Positions 37,060 through 50,210 of a DNA stretch of 64,000 bases are shown one piece after another. The stretch lies in NCBI GenBank assembly GCA_050084985.1, contig JBITNC010000001.1:195920001-195984000 (forward strand), read 5' to 3'. Source of the DNA: Nageia nagi. Lineage: Eukaryota > Pinophyta. The notes beneath the pieces were generated by a model. It was given only the letters and a program-made list of their open reading frames with translations, did not search any database and was not told where the DNA came from. Position 1 is the first letter of the stretch. Every line of letters begins with the position of its first letter. A program made the translations under genes and the position numbers.

Positions 37060-37921
37060 ATAACTTATGTATTATGCATTTTTATGGATAAGTATAAAAA
37101 TGGTGCTAGATCTGGCATTATCTTTCATTCACCATGTAACACATCAAAAAGATTCTCCTATAGACTTACATGTAATTACAAATATAATTTAGCCAAGTAT
37201 AAAGTACTTTTCCTTGGTTTATAAAAAAAAATCAAGTTATAAATCAAGTGCTTATTAGTTGTTAGAGACTTTGAATTAGTCATGAATCAAGTTCCTCATA
37301 GGTGTACTTTCAAGAATCATCATCTCAAATCTTATAAGACTAGAGTTAAAGATCTATTAGAAAAATTTCTAGCTCTAAATTTTCAATCAATAATAAGGTA
37401 TCATAATGATTTATCTAATCAATTAGCTTCTAAGGTAGTGAATTTTGATGTAACTACCCATTTCAAACCTAAAAAGGAAGTCAAATTAGCATTCAGATCA
37501 TCGGTGCTAGATTATGATTTCCATTGATAGATATTTAATAGTGATTATTAGATAAATCAATTTATCCAACACTTTTTGTACTCCACTTATGAGGAATATA
37601 CCTTAGATAAAATCCAAGATAAGGAAATCATTCAATGTAAGAATAATTTCATTCTAAAATCCCTCATATCTCTAGAAGATGCTTTTAATAGAGAAGATAG
37701 ATTCAAAATTTTACTATGCAAGAATAGAAAAGAAGTTATCATGAAATTAATATCCTTCCTAATAAAAAGGTAAAAATTAAAATTTATATTGAACCTCATG
37801 GAATCTAGGATATGATTCTACTTTCTAGATAATTTCATGATGTGATTGTATGGAATTATCAAGATCTTAAAAAATATAACATGGATGTGATCCAACATTC
37901 AATAAAACTTAAGGAGGGAGT
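37060..37921 (+). pseudogene. pol: E3 RNase H-like domain and RT lead-in
   Basis: MDKYKNGARSGIIFHSPCN, SYRLTCNYKYNLAKYKVLFLGL, DFELVMNQV, HLKSYKTRVKDLLEKF and IIRYHNDLSNQLASKV follow the RNase H fold order (D-G...E-x-L, D-S-x-L-V, ...N-x-x-AD-x-LA). The last line of the domain family, KKEVKLAFRSSVLDYDFHW, and LISLEDAFNREDRFK lead to DLKKYNMDVIQHSIKL. It therefore sits before RT, as in E1. Confidence 0.75.
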
Positions 37922-38643
37922 TGTAGATCTCAAATTGTGTAATTATACATAAATGCAATTAAAAAAATAGTCTATAATATATAATTGCATATACAATAAG
38001 CATTATATCATATTGCAATAGCTATACATGAAATGAGTGAACCTAATATAGAGTGTTTGTGCAATACTCAAAAGTAAATAGCAGTGAATATTCAAAGGAT
38101 TGGGATCAAATTTGGGATGAGCTCATGATGGATCTTCATAAGAGAAGAACAATGAGTTGACCATCAAAATTTGGAATTCCCAATATAGAAGGTGCATGCC
38201 ATCAATAGAGTAGAGACAAAATGCCATTAACTATATGGAACTAGATGATTCATGTTGTGTGCAAAAGACTAAAAGTTCAAAGCTCAAAGTATAACAAGTT
38301 CTCAAGATGTGTGGCATCTAGATATACCATTATAGTTGATAACCACCTATTAGAGTTATTTATCACATCAAAAGAGTCCACCCATAAATATTTCCTATAA
38401 AGGACATAGAGAGGAATTAGACCAACTCCCAATAATAATAATAATAATAATAATAATAATCTTTATTGTATTCAAGATAACTTAAAATATAAGCCATGAT
38501 AAATAATATTGCATTGGTCCTAGCATATGGTATTGCATTTTAATATCATCTTTATCTTGACTTATGTATTATTACCATTAATCATTTAAGAATTCTAAAT
38601 ATGAGTTATTAAATAAATAATAAATCATTTTTAGGTATCTACA
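37922..38643 (-). repeat. 3' LTR of a minus-strand element inserted in E3
   Basis: On the minus strand it starts TGTAGATACCTAAAAATG at 38643, directly after a purine tract AAAGAGGAAAAAAA (38644-38657), and ends ATCTACA at 37922. The start matches the starts of the E4A and E4B LTRs, so it is a relative. It contains an (AAT)n run. Its upstream end cannot be checked for a duplication because the internal part is cut off at 39176. Confidence 0.65.
38430..38460. repeat. (AAT)10 microsatellite
   Basis: Uninterrupted AAT run within the minus-strand LTR. Confidence 0.95.
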
Positions 38644-39176
38644 TTTTTTTCCTCTTTGGATATTAAATGAAAAGCATTGAAATTGCATAATCCAAAAAAG
38701 TTTAGAGAAGAGAAGAACATTTTGAATAGTAAAATGGAATTCCCTATTTTGATTGATATAATAAGTATGGTATGTTGTTTTCCCCCTTTTGGTCTTGGTT
38801 ACCTCTTGCTCATGATGTGTTGGGTAAGCAAGCCAAAATTGGAGTCCCTATATAAGGAAAGCAAACTATGCCAATCTTGCCCTCCCGGATAATACCTAAA
38901 GAACAAATCAACATAATACCTACATAGATAATATCCCATAAAAAAATAATTAATTAAAAGAGCAAGGATGAAATTAATATGATATTCATTGTGTCACTAT
39001 GGATGATGCAACTCATAGGTCTATAAACCATGATGTATAAACTACTATGATCAAAACTCATAGTCTATGAAGAATAAGTGCATGAGGTCCTTTTTGATGC
39101 CCCAGAATTTGTAATATACATGATTATCAAGATAATGAGAAATTTTAACAAATAAATCTTGAAATAACCTATGAAG
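38644..39176 (-). other. Internal remnant of the minus-strand element
   Basis: Lies between the purine tract and the E4A insertion point. The + strand frame 38677-38892 is not recognised. In E4B the equivalent position (just before the 3' LTR) is also non-coding. Confidence 0.35.
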
Positions 39177-40056
39177 TGTAGACACTTAAAAATGATCCTT
39201 ATTTTGATAAATGAAAGAAGGGAATAAAAATTTAAATTTTTAAGTAAATAATAAAGCTTGCTAAACCCTTCTAATCACTAGTGACCTAAGATAATCATTG
39301 TTGAAATAATCTAATTACTAGCACCCAATATGAAATCACCAATGATATTTCAAATATCAAAGTTAAATAAAAATGGAAAAATTAGGGCACCAAGGGAAAT
39401 AAACTAGCAAATCTTGGATGACTCATCCTTGATCCTACACCTTCCCCACATAGATAAAACCTATGACAAGGTTGGATGAGCTTTTTTATCCAATCCTTGC
39501 CTCCAAAATAGCAACCTTGGAAACCCTAAAACTCTATAAATTAAACCTCTCCTAAGGATAAAAAGATCAAAGTTTTATGAAACCTTACTCTACTAGAATA
39601 TATTTAGACTTTTAGTGAGTAAATGCATTACATTTTTCTATGCTTTCATGCTTGTATTTCATTATACTTAAATGTATTTTAGGTATGAAAGAAAGTATGT
39701 TTGATATATTTCTTGTTTGCATGTGTGGAGGATTTACATGTGCATGGTGGTTGGTTTGAGTAGAAGGCTAAATAGTTAAAGATCATCACCAACATTTTCT
39801 TGTTGGTTTTGGAGATACTATTAAAGGCTTGTAAATATCAATACAACCATTCAAAGGAGGCTGAAGGGAGCTTATATCTCTCTTTACTATAATCAAAATC
39901 CCTTACTATATAAGGCATTATTGTACATCACAAATCAACATGATATTTGTCATTGTAAACTCATTATTAAGGTTTATACCAAAGAGTAATAAAGAGTTTT
40001 GTTGGTTTTAACATATCTTGTTTTGCATGCTTGCAAGGTTATTTTTTGGGCAAACA
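39177..40056 (+). repeat. 5' LTR of Tat-like element E4A
   Basis: Starts TGTAGACACTTAAAAATG and ends GGGCAAACA, 880 bp. A primer site identical to that of E4B follows it. It contains ATCACTAGTGACC and ATCACCAATGAT motifs related to the E4B motif. Its 3' partner is outside the window. Confidence 0.75.
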
Positions 40057-40059
40057 TTT

Positions 40060-40078
40060 TGGTGCTAGAAGGAGGGCC
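40060..40078 (+). other. Primer-binding site of E4A
   Basis: TGGTGCTAGAAGGAGGGCC, three bases after the LTR end. The same 19 bases occur at 45841 after the E4B 5' LTR, which supports its function. The tRNA is not assigned. Confidence 0.75.
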
Positions 40079-41931
40079 TTTACATACAAAATACATAAAA
40101 AATAAGGTGTAGGGGGTGTTTTATATGTTTTATTATTTATTTTTTGTATCTTTTATCTTGTAGTATTGCTACTAATTTTGTGTTATTTTCTATTTTTTGA
40201 CTATGTAATTGTTGATGACTATTATGTGGTGCCAATGACTATATGTAATCACCAATGATTGGAATAGAACACTAGTGATTAGGTCTAATCACCAATGAAT
40301 CTAAATTAAAATTATGAAATGGTAGCAATTGAAGATGTAGGGTATACATTTCAACTTTTGTCAATTCTAAAAGAGTAACTTAGGCACTAAAATGGAAAAT
40401 GGAAATAAACCCCTTTTCTATGATTTTTATACTCAAATTGCATATAGGAAGGGTAAATGAATGTTTTGGTAACATGTATAATTTTTCTTTTTAGTAAATT
40501 GCATGAATGTTATTTATCTTTATTTATTTTGGGAGCATACCAACAAACTTACCTAAAATTTTCCATTACACCAACCTATGCTCTCCGTTTGCATTGAAAG
40601 GTGATCTTAGGTGATCAAAATGGGTGCAATAGGAATGAATAAATGACTATTTTTCTTTTCTCACTTTATCTCACTAAGATTGGTAATGAACTCATTAAAT
40701 TACTTTCACACTTAGAAAGAGGAATTAACTTTCATTATGAATGGAATTAATATAAGGTTAATTTATTGGGGTTAAGGTAGATTACAACATAATTAAATTG
40801 GTTACTTGATTATGTTGGTATTTACCTTCATATTAAAAACTCTTCCTATATACCTTACCACTCCAAAATGAGGTCAAAGGATTTTGACTTGAATGGGGGT
40901 TAAAGAATCTCATCTAAGAAAATTCATTTCACATTACAACTCTTCTTTTCTACCTTACCACTCCAAAAGGAGGTCAAAGGATTGTGTCTTAAAAAGGAGT
41001 TAAAGAATCTCATTTAAGGTAATTTACACTCACTTAAATGGCTTCTTACATATCTTATTTTACCCCTTTGAAAGGAGGTTAAAGGTAGATGTGATTAGTA
41101 AGAAGTAGTAAATGAACTTCATCTAATTACTTCCACACTTAGAAGGAGTAAATGAATCTCATTATTTTTCAATTAAAGAATCACACTAAAAGTGGTAATG
41201 AATTTTGTGGGTTGGATCAAGACTCATTAATTGAAACACTACCTTTTTCATATTTAATAGAACATAATCAAGAATATGTATGTTGGGTTGGGATTGTAGT
41301 GATCATGAGATATTTTATTTGTTAAATACATATGCATGAGACCTTCAAAAATAAACACCAATGAGTTGGATGTGATTACCAACCATTCATTATAAATTTC
41401 TTGTGTACCCATCGACCAAACCATAAGTCATGGAGCCAATCCTAGAGATGAATACTGGGTTTTAGGATAGAAGTCATCACTTTTCTCTAGGTAACTATAA
41501 ATAAGGAGGCTATGCATGAATTCCATTATCAATATAGTCTTTAATGACATTTCTTGAGCCCCATTGCATTAAGGGGATCACCTTAAGTACCAATATGATA
41601 CTTTTCCATAGATTGCCCATAGAATTCTAGCCTACCCCTATTTAAACACCTAACTACAAAAAATAATCTAGGAAAATTAACAAAAAAAATTAATAATTCA
41701 CATCACTCATTAAGAGATATTAATTCAATTTATCGACAAAATTAGATAATATAATAACACCAAAAAGTGAGTACATAAATAGGTTTTTTGTGCATCTACT
41801 TATTTTTTTGATAATATAAATCAAAAATAAAAACCTAATTACTATGAATGATGTTTATTTTCTTTTATTTCTTATTTGGCAAAAAACAAAAGTAAAATTG
41901 AAAAGTAAAGGGTTCCAAAAAATAGAAGATA
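40079..41931 (+). other. E4A leader with repeated palindromic phrases
   Basis: 1.85 kb without a gene. It holds variants of the CACC..TG motif (40230-40300: ATCACCAATGATTGG, ACACTAGTGATTAGG, ATCACCAATGAATC), GCTCTCCGTTTGCATTGAAAG near 40570, and three units TTACCACTCCAAAAGGAGGTCAAAGG-like at about 40855, 40953 and 41055. The E4B leader has the same series. Confidence 0.65.
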
Positions 41932-44440
41932 ATGGTTAATACTCATTCTCAAATGGCTCATCAACAACAAGAAAGATAACCTAGTCATAGATCTCATAGG
42001 TCTAGCAGAGATTTATCAAGGAGAGGAACTCCTCAAGAGATAGATGATACCTTAAATAAAGTAATACAATGTTTAACATAGTTAAGGATTCTTTGTTCCT
42101 CTCATGCTCATAGTCTTCGATTAGATTTAAATTATCTTGTAGAAGATACACCATTAGGTAATGAGGAAGAAATAACTTTAAGGACTATCACCCCATCACA
42201 AATGCATTGAGCTTATCTCATATTACAAAAAGGTCCTTTTAAACCTAATTATGATTGTGTTACATGTTACCTACTATATGGGCATATTATTCAATCATAT
42301 ATAAGATAATATGATTATACCACTTCCACCATCTCTCGAAGATGGAAGAATTTGATGATAGAATTTTGATATATACAACCACTCCAGTATCTAAATCAAG
42401 GAGTCATGATAGGGTGTATAATGATAATTATCATATTCTAAAAATAAACACACCTACCCCTAGGAATAGTCATTCTTCTTATATCATTAGCCACATAAAC
42501 CCTAATACTACCCCTACAAACCCTAGGAGGAGTCATAGAGCTACTAAAAAAAGTAATCTTGATCCTTCAAGGTATAGGGTAGAAGAGATACCATCATATG
42601 TGTCTATATCAAATCAAAATTAGAAACTTCAAGCTAACCAACAAATTGTTTTATATAATCCAAATATGCAAAAAAGAAATGAACCCACAAAATTGGGGAA
42701 AAATTCATGTTTACAAACATAGCCTATGTTTCATGCATATCAAAGTAAAACACCGATAGGGTAACATAATAAATAATAGGTTTGAGCTAAAATTCAAAAT
42801 AGATCATATCAAGGAGTAGTACATAATAGGAAGTTGCCATATAGAGCATGATTCTTGTCTCCTCAAGGTCATAAAAACTATAAATATCAAAACCTTTGCT
42901 TACCTAGAAGAAGGGAGGTACCACATGAGCAACAACAACCTCCAACACCCCCTTTACCTTAGGCTAGACATGAAGATCAAAGACATTATGCTCCTACACC
43001 TTTATATCAAATGGGAAAATAATAGTTTCCTCCACACCAACATCCTCTTCCTTCTCCATCATATAATAAAATTTATTATGGTGACCAAACACCTTCTAAA
43101 AGAAGTTACCAATCATTTTCAACAAATAAACAAAAGGAAGGTAATACAGATAGTAAATGTCTTATCATATATATGTAACCAACTAATGACTTCAATGAAA
43201 GGTTAATAGAGATTGAAAGAATGTTACACCAACAAAACAAGCATAAAGTCTCTTACAAGATAATTTGTAATGAGCCCATACACCCAAGTGTTCCAAATAT
43301 AGATATCCCTTTCAAATTTGAAATTCTAAAAATTGAATCTTTCAAATAAAAAGAGGATCCTAAATATCATTTAAGATGCTTCAAGTATTCAAGTTACATA
43401 ATTTTCAACAATGATGCTTTGATGTTGTGTATCTTTCCTATGACACTTGCTAGAAAATAAATAGATTGGTACAATAACTTAATTAAGCATAACATCAAAT
43501 CATATGAGCAATTATCTAACTTGTTCTTAGAACACATTAGGATAAACATTAAAGATAAAACCTCTACAAATGATCTCATAAGATTACAACAATTTTAGGA
43601 TGAGGTGGTTACAAACTTTATCTCAATATGGAGGGTGATTTTGATAAGCATGCCTTATACTCTACCATAAGAAGAACTAGTGAAAATATTTAGTCAAAGG
43701 TGTCTAATACTTATTTCTAGAACCTTATTGATTCAACAACATAAGACATTTGAGGAATTAATTTCTTAAGCTATTGTAATCAAAAAGGTTAAAATCTAGG
43801 ATGGAGAACTAAAGGGTAAAAAGAAATAACCTTATGTTAGAAGTAGAAAAACAAATGATTACTAATAAAGTTTATTATATTAAACATAGAAAACCAAACC
43901 CTCCACAAAACATACCTATTCAACAAAATGAGGGAAGAAACTCTAGGTCATCACCTAGAAAGTTTACTTCTTTAACTAAATCACTTTATGATATTTTGAA
44001 AAAATTAATGGACCATTAAATGATTACATTACCTAAAATATGACCTAAAAGATCAGATGTAAGAGATAGTAAATGGTACAATGAGAATGATTTTTGTCAT
44101 TGCCATCATCAAAAGGGTCATACTACTGGAAAATGTAGAACACTACAACATAAGGTTTAGCATTTGATTGATCAAGAAATATTACAAGTAGATAACCCAT
44201 TAACTATTCCTAATCAAAACCTAGAAATATAATAGAATCCACTTCCTTAACACTAAGCTAATACCATAGCATCACACTCACACAAAAGTAAAGTAATGCA
44301 TAAAGGGATTTAAGATGCCTCTACTTTTGTTGCTATGGTAAGTATAACTATAAGATCCCAAAGAGCACAAGGAAGATAAGTTGATATTCCTAACAATCAA
44401 ACAAATGATGGTGTTGTATAATCAAATATACCTAGGTTGT
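41932..44440 (+). pseudogene. gag: E4A gag (decayed)
   Basis: Start ATGGTTAATACTCATTC at 41932. The gag domain at about 43370-43800 reads MLCIFPMTLAR, DWYNNL, YEQLSNLFLEHIRINIKDK, LIRLQQF and ISMPYTLP. The knuckle is at about 44090, CHCHHQKGHTTGKC. It is clearly homologous to E4B gag (47673-50210) but more decayed, with several frame changes. Confidence 0.82.
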
Positions 44441-44499
44441 AACCTCCTAAGGTTTCAATAAAAGGATCTTTACAACATCAATTGAGAAATTCACAAGTA

Positions 44500-44991
44500 A
44501 AAATGTCTTTGTTTGAATTACTATAACAATCCAAAGATCATAGGGAAGTTATGAACCAATTGTTGCAAACAACTGAGCTAGATATTAATGACCTTAAAAG
44601 CTTTGTGTCTTTTGTGGGAAATATTAAGACAAGCCAAAAACCCACTATTTCTTTCTATGATCATGAAGTTAGGCAATTAAATCATTCACAAGGTCAAGAT
44701 CCTCCACTACATATTGTAGCTAAGATAGATGGGAGGGATTTTAAGAGAATATTAATAGATCAAGGCTCTGTAATAAATATTATGTTTCCCAACCACCTAT
44801 AAAAATTTGAATCTTCCCTTCTCACATATATGTGCACCTTCTTTACAAATAAGAGCTTTCAATTATGCTTTATGCTCAATAATGGGATCTAACTCATTGT
44901 CTATTACTGTGGGATTTAAAATAGTACAAACATTATTATAAGTTATTAAAGAAGATATAATGCAATACAACCTACTCTTAGGGAGACCTTA
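44500..44991 (+). pseudogene. pol: E4A protease, first part
   Basis: LLQTTELDINDLKSF, then DPPLHIVAKIDGRDFKRILIDQGSVINIM. The active site reads D-Q-G-S where E4B has D-E-G-S. The frame runs to LLLGRPY at 44991, where E4B is inserted, and continues at 62616 with PWIRYMQCVPS. Confidence 0.82.
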
Positions 44992-45837
44992 TGTAGACAC
45001 CTAAAAATGTTCCCTTCTTAACTAGTAAACATTAAAATAATCATAACTCTTCGCAACATTATAAAATAGGTCTAAAAACCCTATTATTGGATAGATCCCA
45101 TCGAATACATGTGAAATGGGTGGTCACATGACTCTTTTTAAGTAAAATTGGCTATTAGGTAGTCAGTCAATATTGTCACAAAGTTAAAGACCCAATCACC
45201 AGTGACCCAAGTCAGTCACCGATGTTTTGATCCAGTCACCGATGTTCATATGGTAAACACCGATGACTCTGCAATAGCCGAATAGAAACCAAAATGGTGA
45301 GGGAAAGTCAAAACATTTCATTTCTCCAAGATGAGGTGGATAGAGGGGGTCAGTTATGACCTACGGTGGCTTTTCACTTCCTCTTTCCAGCCTTTGAATA
45401 TCCCATCTAGAATCTATAAATACAAGTTAATACAAAGCAAATTAAGAGAGAATCTTGACCCATTTTTAAAGTAGGGTAATGCTGCCAAAATCTTGTGAGC
45501 TTATACATTTTATTGTTTTATGCTAGTTTCAATTCAATTCATGTTATACATAGATGCTTTGATGGTATTGTCTTTTGCATGTGTGTAGAATTTATAGGTT
45601 CATATCAAGGAGAGAAGCAAGCAAATAAAAAACAATGGAGATCTAATACTCTTATTTTGGCAAATGGCATTTGTAAAAGTCCCTTCTAAGGGCCAATTAT
45701 AGTCTTGATTGAAAATCAATATCATTTTACAATTGTAGCATGTTTATCTATCTTACATAATTTGAGGTTTAGTGAAGATTTAAGAATAATTTGTGTTTCA
45801 TGTTATTCTACATTCCAGCTTTATTTTCACTGCAACA
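44992..45837 (+). repeat. 5' LTR of E4B
   Basis: TATAAATA box at 45415-45422. A cluster of ATCACCAGTGACC, GTCACCGATG, GTCACCGATG and ACACCGATGACTC lies at 45195-45270, about 150-220 bp upstream of the TATA box. Confidence 0.95.
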
Positions 45838-45840
45838 TTC

Positions 45841-45859
45841 TGGTGCTAGAAGGAGGGCC
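45841..45859 (+). other. Primer-binding site of E4B
   Basis: TGGTGCTAGAAGGAGGGCC, identical to the E4A site and three bases after the LTR. Confidence 0.8.
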
Positions 45860-47672
45860 CCTCCGTTATTGATAGGGAGATTTTTTGTTTTCAAACAATT
45901 TTACCTTTCTATTTTTTGGTTATTTGAATTTCTCCAAGTACTAACTCCAAATTTTGCATTCTATGCATTTCAAGAAATCTGTTGCAGAAATGCCAGCGAT
46001 TGGTATCGGATGCCGGTGACTTAGAAGGAATGCTAGCATTTTATAAAGTAATCCAGACTGAATGCCAACAATTTGGATCAAACATTGGTGACTTAGACCA
46101 AACGCTAGTGACCTCTATCTAAACACCGGTGACTCATAGCCAGGTCATTTTTGCCTCTTTTGTTATTTCAGAAAAGTTAAAATAAAATGCATAATGTATT
46201 GTTGAAATGTAAGGATATTTTTGAATGTGATTCCTTTGCATAGAATGCATATAAGAATGGGTACAAAAGATTAAATGCATTGTTTATTAATTTATTTTAT
46301 GTTATGTGAAATGTTATGTATTTACTTTCATTTTTTAGGTGAAGGGTATGTACACATTTAATACTTTTTATCTTGTCTACTTATGCTCTCCCTTTGCACT
46401 TCATGTGATCTAAGGTGACCAGAATAGACTGGATAAGAAGGAGTAATTAATTTTCTTTTCTTTCACATTCACACTATCATTAATTTGGCTAATTTACCCA
46501 CACATAATGACCTCTTACTAGTAAGAGGAGGTAATTTACTACACAATACTTCCCACAATTGGAAGGGGTAAATGAATCACATTTAATTTGAAATGAACTT
46601 AAAGGAAATAAATCGAGTTTTGGTAGCGTAAATCACACTAAAAGGTTAATAAATTGGAGGGATTTGAATACACTACGTACTTTCACTTAACAAAGTATGC
46701 TCTCACTTTTGCGCTTCAAGCGATCCTAAGTGATCAGAAATAAGTTAAGTGAAAGAGGTAAAATTTATTCACATTTTATTTGGAAACATACTTCACATTA
46801 ACACTCTTAAAGAGGTCTGCCCTTACCACTCCATTGGAGGTCAAAGGGAGGTGACCCTTGGAGGAGTAATTGAACCTAACTTAATTAATTTATCCACACT
46901 TAATGGCTTTTTACTAAGTCTACTCTTACCACTCCATTGGAGATCGAAGAGATATGTGACTAGTAAAAAGAGGGAATGTATCACATATAAGACTTCCATA
47001 GCTAGAAGGAGTTAATAAACATCATTAAGAGGTTGGATAATGAATCACATTATAATTAAAAAGAACAACGGGGTCTATTAAGGTCAAGATTCACTTAAAA
47101 TAAACTTTGATTGCATCATATTAAGATAAGATAAATAAATGGACATGAATGTTTGGGAGGGTAGTATGCATAAATGTACTTTACTTGTTTAAATGCATTT
47201 CATAAGGCCTTAAAGGAATAATTGAACATTAACAAGTCAGATGTCACTACCAAGCATTAATTCTTACTTCTTTGTAACCATCGACATAACACACTTAAAC
47301 CCATAGAGCCAATTACACTTGGAGGTGATGACCAAGGTAACTTTCCTTTAGGTAGGAGTCAAAAAAGGAGACTCATCTAGAACCAAGCCAAAAGCCATAG
47401 AAACTTGCAAACATTAGAATTACCCAACCTACCTTGTTTAACACTTGACTAGTCAAAACAAATTAGGAAAATTAAAAAGATTAAAATAAACAACCCATAT
47501 CGTTCATTTAACTTAGATATTAAAAATATGTGAAAATTTAAAGAAGAGAATCACATCGTTAAAAGTAGATTTGCATATAGGCTATTTGTGCATTAAATTG
47601 TTTTCTCAAAAACATAATATAAAAGATAAAAATAAAGTTTCTTTTTGACGATGCTTGTTTATGATATCTAAA
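45860..47672 (+). other. E4B leader with motif array and hairpin phrases
   Basis: Non-coding. 45988-46140 holds about seven ~20-bp units such as ATGCCGGTGACTTAG, ACATTGGTGACTTAG, ACGCTAGTGACC and ACACCGGTGACTC. Later come GCTCTCCCTTTGCACTTCATG (46386) and its relative at 46690, and ACCACTCCATTGGAGGTC (46825) and ACCACTCCATTGGAGATC (46928), where CTCCA..TGGAG can fold on itself. Confidence 0.7.
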
Positions 47673-50210
47673 ATGGTTCAAACTAGAAGTATGATCGCTA
47701 AGAAAATGCAAGAACACCCATTTGAAATATAGGAAATAGATTCAGATAATATGGATTTGATAGAGTATCCAGTTAGGAGGCCACCTCCTTTAGATGAATC
47801 AGATTCACAGGTAGTTCGTTATGAAAGTAAAGATTTGGATTGGGGTTATGATCAATCTAGGTTGCAAAGACAAAGTATAGAAGATATTACTACTAAGACT
47901 AGAATGCAAGAGTTAGATGAAGAGTTAATTGAAATTCATCATCGCCTAGCTAGTCATAGGAATATTCCTAGAACGTCTTCTAGTTTATCGGGAGATGTTG
48001 AAAAATGAAATCATAGATGTGATAACTTAAAGGATCGATCTCGGGCTGAGACCATAGTAGTACCAGAGATTGAGCCATATAAAGTTAAATATGATAGAGT
48101 CATTTATCTATTATCAGATGGTCGAAAGGTTAGTTCTTTAATCTGAAAAGAGGGAACTTCCTTTTCTCATAGATCTCTTGAATTAGGAAAAAATGAAATA
48201 TCAATACCTACGAGTAATTTATCTCAAAGAGCTCCTTCAATAAAGCAAATGGAAAAATCTTATTCTTCGAAGGGAGGATTACATAGAAGGACATCTAAGT
48301 ACAAAATAGAAGAGATACCTTCTTATGAAGAACTAGAAGAATGACGACTATGTAAAATAAAAGTCGGTCAAAAATTCATAGAAATACATGCTGATGATAT
48401 TAAAAAAGCCACGGAGATGCAACATATTTTTAACAAAGTTGATGAATTCATTAAGATTCAAGAAAAAGAAGATAAAATAAAAGAAATGGAAGATAAACTT
48501 CTTAGAGATAAAAGGAAATTCATAGAACAAGAACAAGCCAACAAAGAAAGAAATGAATTCCTAGAACAAGAAAAGAAAAGACTTCATAAAGAGCATGAGA
48601 TTCAACTTCACTTACAAGAATTACAACTTAAAGAATTAGAGAATGAAAAAATAAAAAGGGAATAATATCTATGTATGGAGAAAGAAAAATAAAGATAGTG
48701 GGAGGAGTATCAAAAAATAAAGAATTTGAAATTGGAAACTCCTGAAGGAAGTCAAATACAAAGATATCAAGATCCTTATTTAGACAAACAAGAAGCGATG
48801 GATAGAGAGATAGCCATTTTACTAAAAAAGGAGATGGATAAGGAACTAGAACTGCAAAAATTATATGATAAACAAAAGCAAGATTCTATTAAAAGTTGGG
48901 TGGAACAAACTCAAAATCAAATAAGACAACCTAATTACAAAGGAAAAGATCTATACGGAAAAGGTATATCTCAAAGACCTCCTAGAATACCTATTCTGTG
49001 ATGACATTCACCTCTTAAAATATTGCCTCCACCACCATCGGAGTTTCCTTCTGACCATGAGTCTTACACTTCAAGATCAATTTCTGCAAAGGATCTGAAT
49101 ACTCGAAGACATCATAGACACACTCAAGGTCATAGAACTGATAAAGAATTAGAAGACTTTATGAAGGAATTTATAAATCAAGAAATGAATGTTCAAGGAC
49201 TTCAAAAGTTAAATTACAAGAATATCTATAATGAACCTATTCATCCAAGTGTTCCAAAAAACAAATTACCATATAGCTTTGAATTTCCTAAGATAGAATC
49301 ATTTAAAGAAGAGAAAACCCCAAAGAACATTTGAGAAAGTTTACATTTTCTAGTTATCGGATAGCCAATGATGACTCATTAATGTTACGTATATTTCCTA
49401 TGACACTCGCAAGCCAAGCTTTGGATTGGTATAATAGTTTACCTATGTATAGTTTATATACTTTCGAACAATTGGCTAATCAATTTCTTGAACATTTTAG
49501 AATCAATATTAAAGAAAAATCTTCAATTACTGATCTTACAAGATTGCAACAATTTCTTGATGAAACCATACAAGATTACATCTCAAGATGGCAGGCTATA
49601 CTCACTAGTATGCCTTATACAATACCACAGGAGGAATTGGTTAAATTATTTAGTCAAAGTTGTCTAAGACCAATAGCTAGTGTTCTCCAAATTCAACAAC
49701 ATAAAACTTTTGAAGAAGCTATTGCTCAAGCAGTAGTTATAGAAAGAGTTAAAATTCAATATGAAGAACTAAAGCTTAAGAAAAAAGAATACAAAAAGGG
49801 TAATCAACATGAAAATAGTACTAAACAACCATAGAATAATCAAATAGCTATGACAAAAGACTCTGATCAAGCTACAAAAGTCAAAGAAAATGTTGAACCT
49901 AAGCCTAAAAGAAATTTTACCCCACTATCAGAACCATTATCTGAAATACTTAAAAAAATATGTGATAATGGTATGATTAGATTACCTGATATAAAACCTG
50001 AAAATACTAATGCTAAGGGAAGTAAATGGTATAAAGAAAATGAATTTTGCACTTATCATTGGCAAAAAGGACATAATACAAATAGATGTCAAACTTTACA
50101 ACATAAAATTCAAGACTTGATAGATAGTCAGAAGATAGATGTGGATAATCCTATTGTGCCTTCGAATCAAAATTTAGGGATATATCAAAACCCCTTACCT
50201 TCACATTAGG
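47673..50210 (+). pseudogene. gag: E4B gag
   Basis: Start ATG 47673 (MVQTRSMIAKK, a start form common in Tat-like gags). The N-terminal half has a long charged coiled coil (about 48420-48660, KEDKIKEMEDKLLRDKRKF...). A second helical part runs 48726-48960. The gag domain (49331-49780) has MLRIFPMTLASQALDWYNSL, YTFEQLANQFLEHFR and LVKLFSQSCLRP. The knuckle CTYHWQKGHNTNRC (C-x3-H-x4-H-x4-C) is at about 50050. About eight stops occur, and one 1-base indel near 49315 shifts the frame. Over 840 codons, it is long for gag because of the coiled-coil extension. Confidence 0.9.

Larger units (their letters stand above)
34431..37921 (+). mobile_element. E3: truncated gypsy element related to E1 (gag, protease, RNase H)
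   Basis: The leader shares TTTCGAATGCTTGATGGGA and ACCTTATTGGTGACT with E1. Gag, protease and the pre-RT RNase H follow in E1 order. The frame then reads DLKKYNMDVIQHSIKLKEG, the conserved lead-in to gypsy RT, and stops abruptly at 37921 where an LTR begins. RT and integrase are absent from the window. Confidence 0.8.

Noticed and set aside
38839-38843. GGAGT as target duplication partner for the GGAGT before 37922
   Set aside because: No LTR-like CA end precedes it and E3 coding sequence does not resume after it. The minus-strand LTR reading explains the region better.
40060-40078. Part of a tRNA gene, because of tRNA-end complementarity
   Set aside because: The stretch is only a primer site next to an LTR. 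No cloverleaf can be drawn around it or around the sites at 11027, 12270 and 45841.
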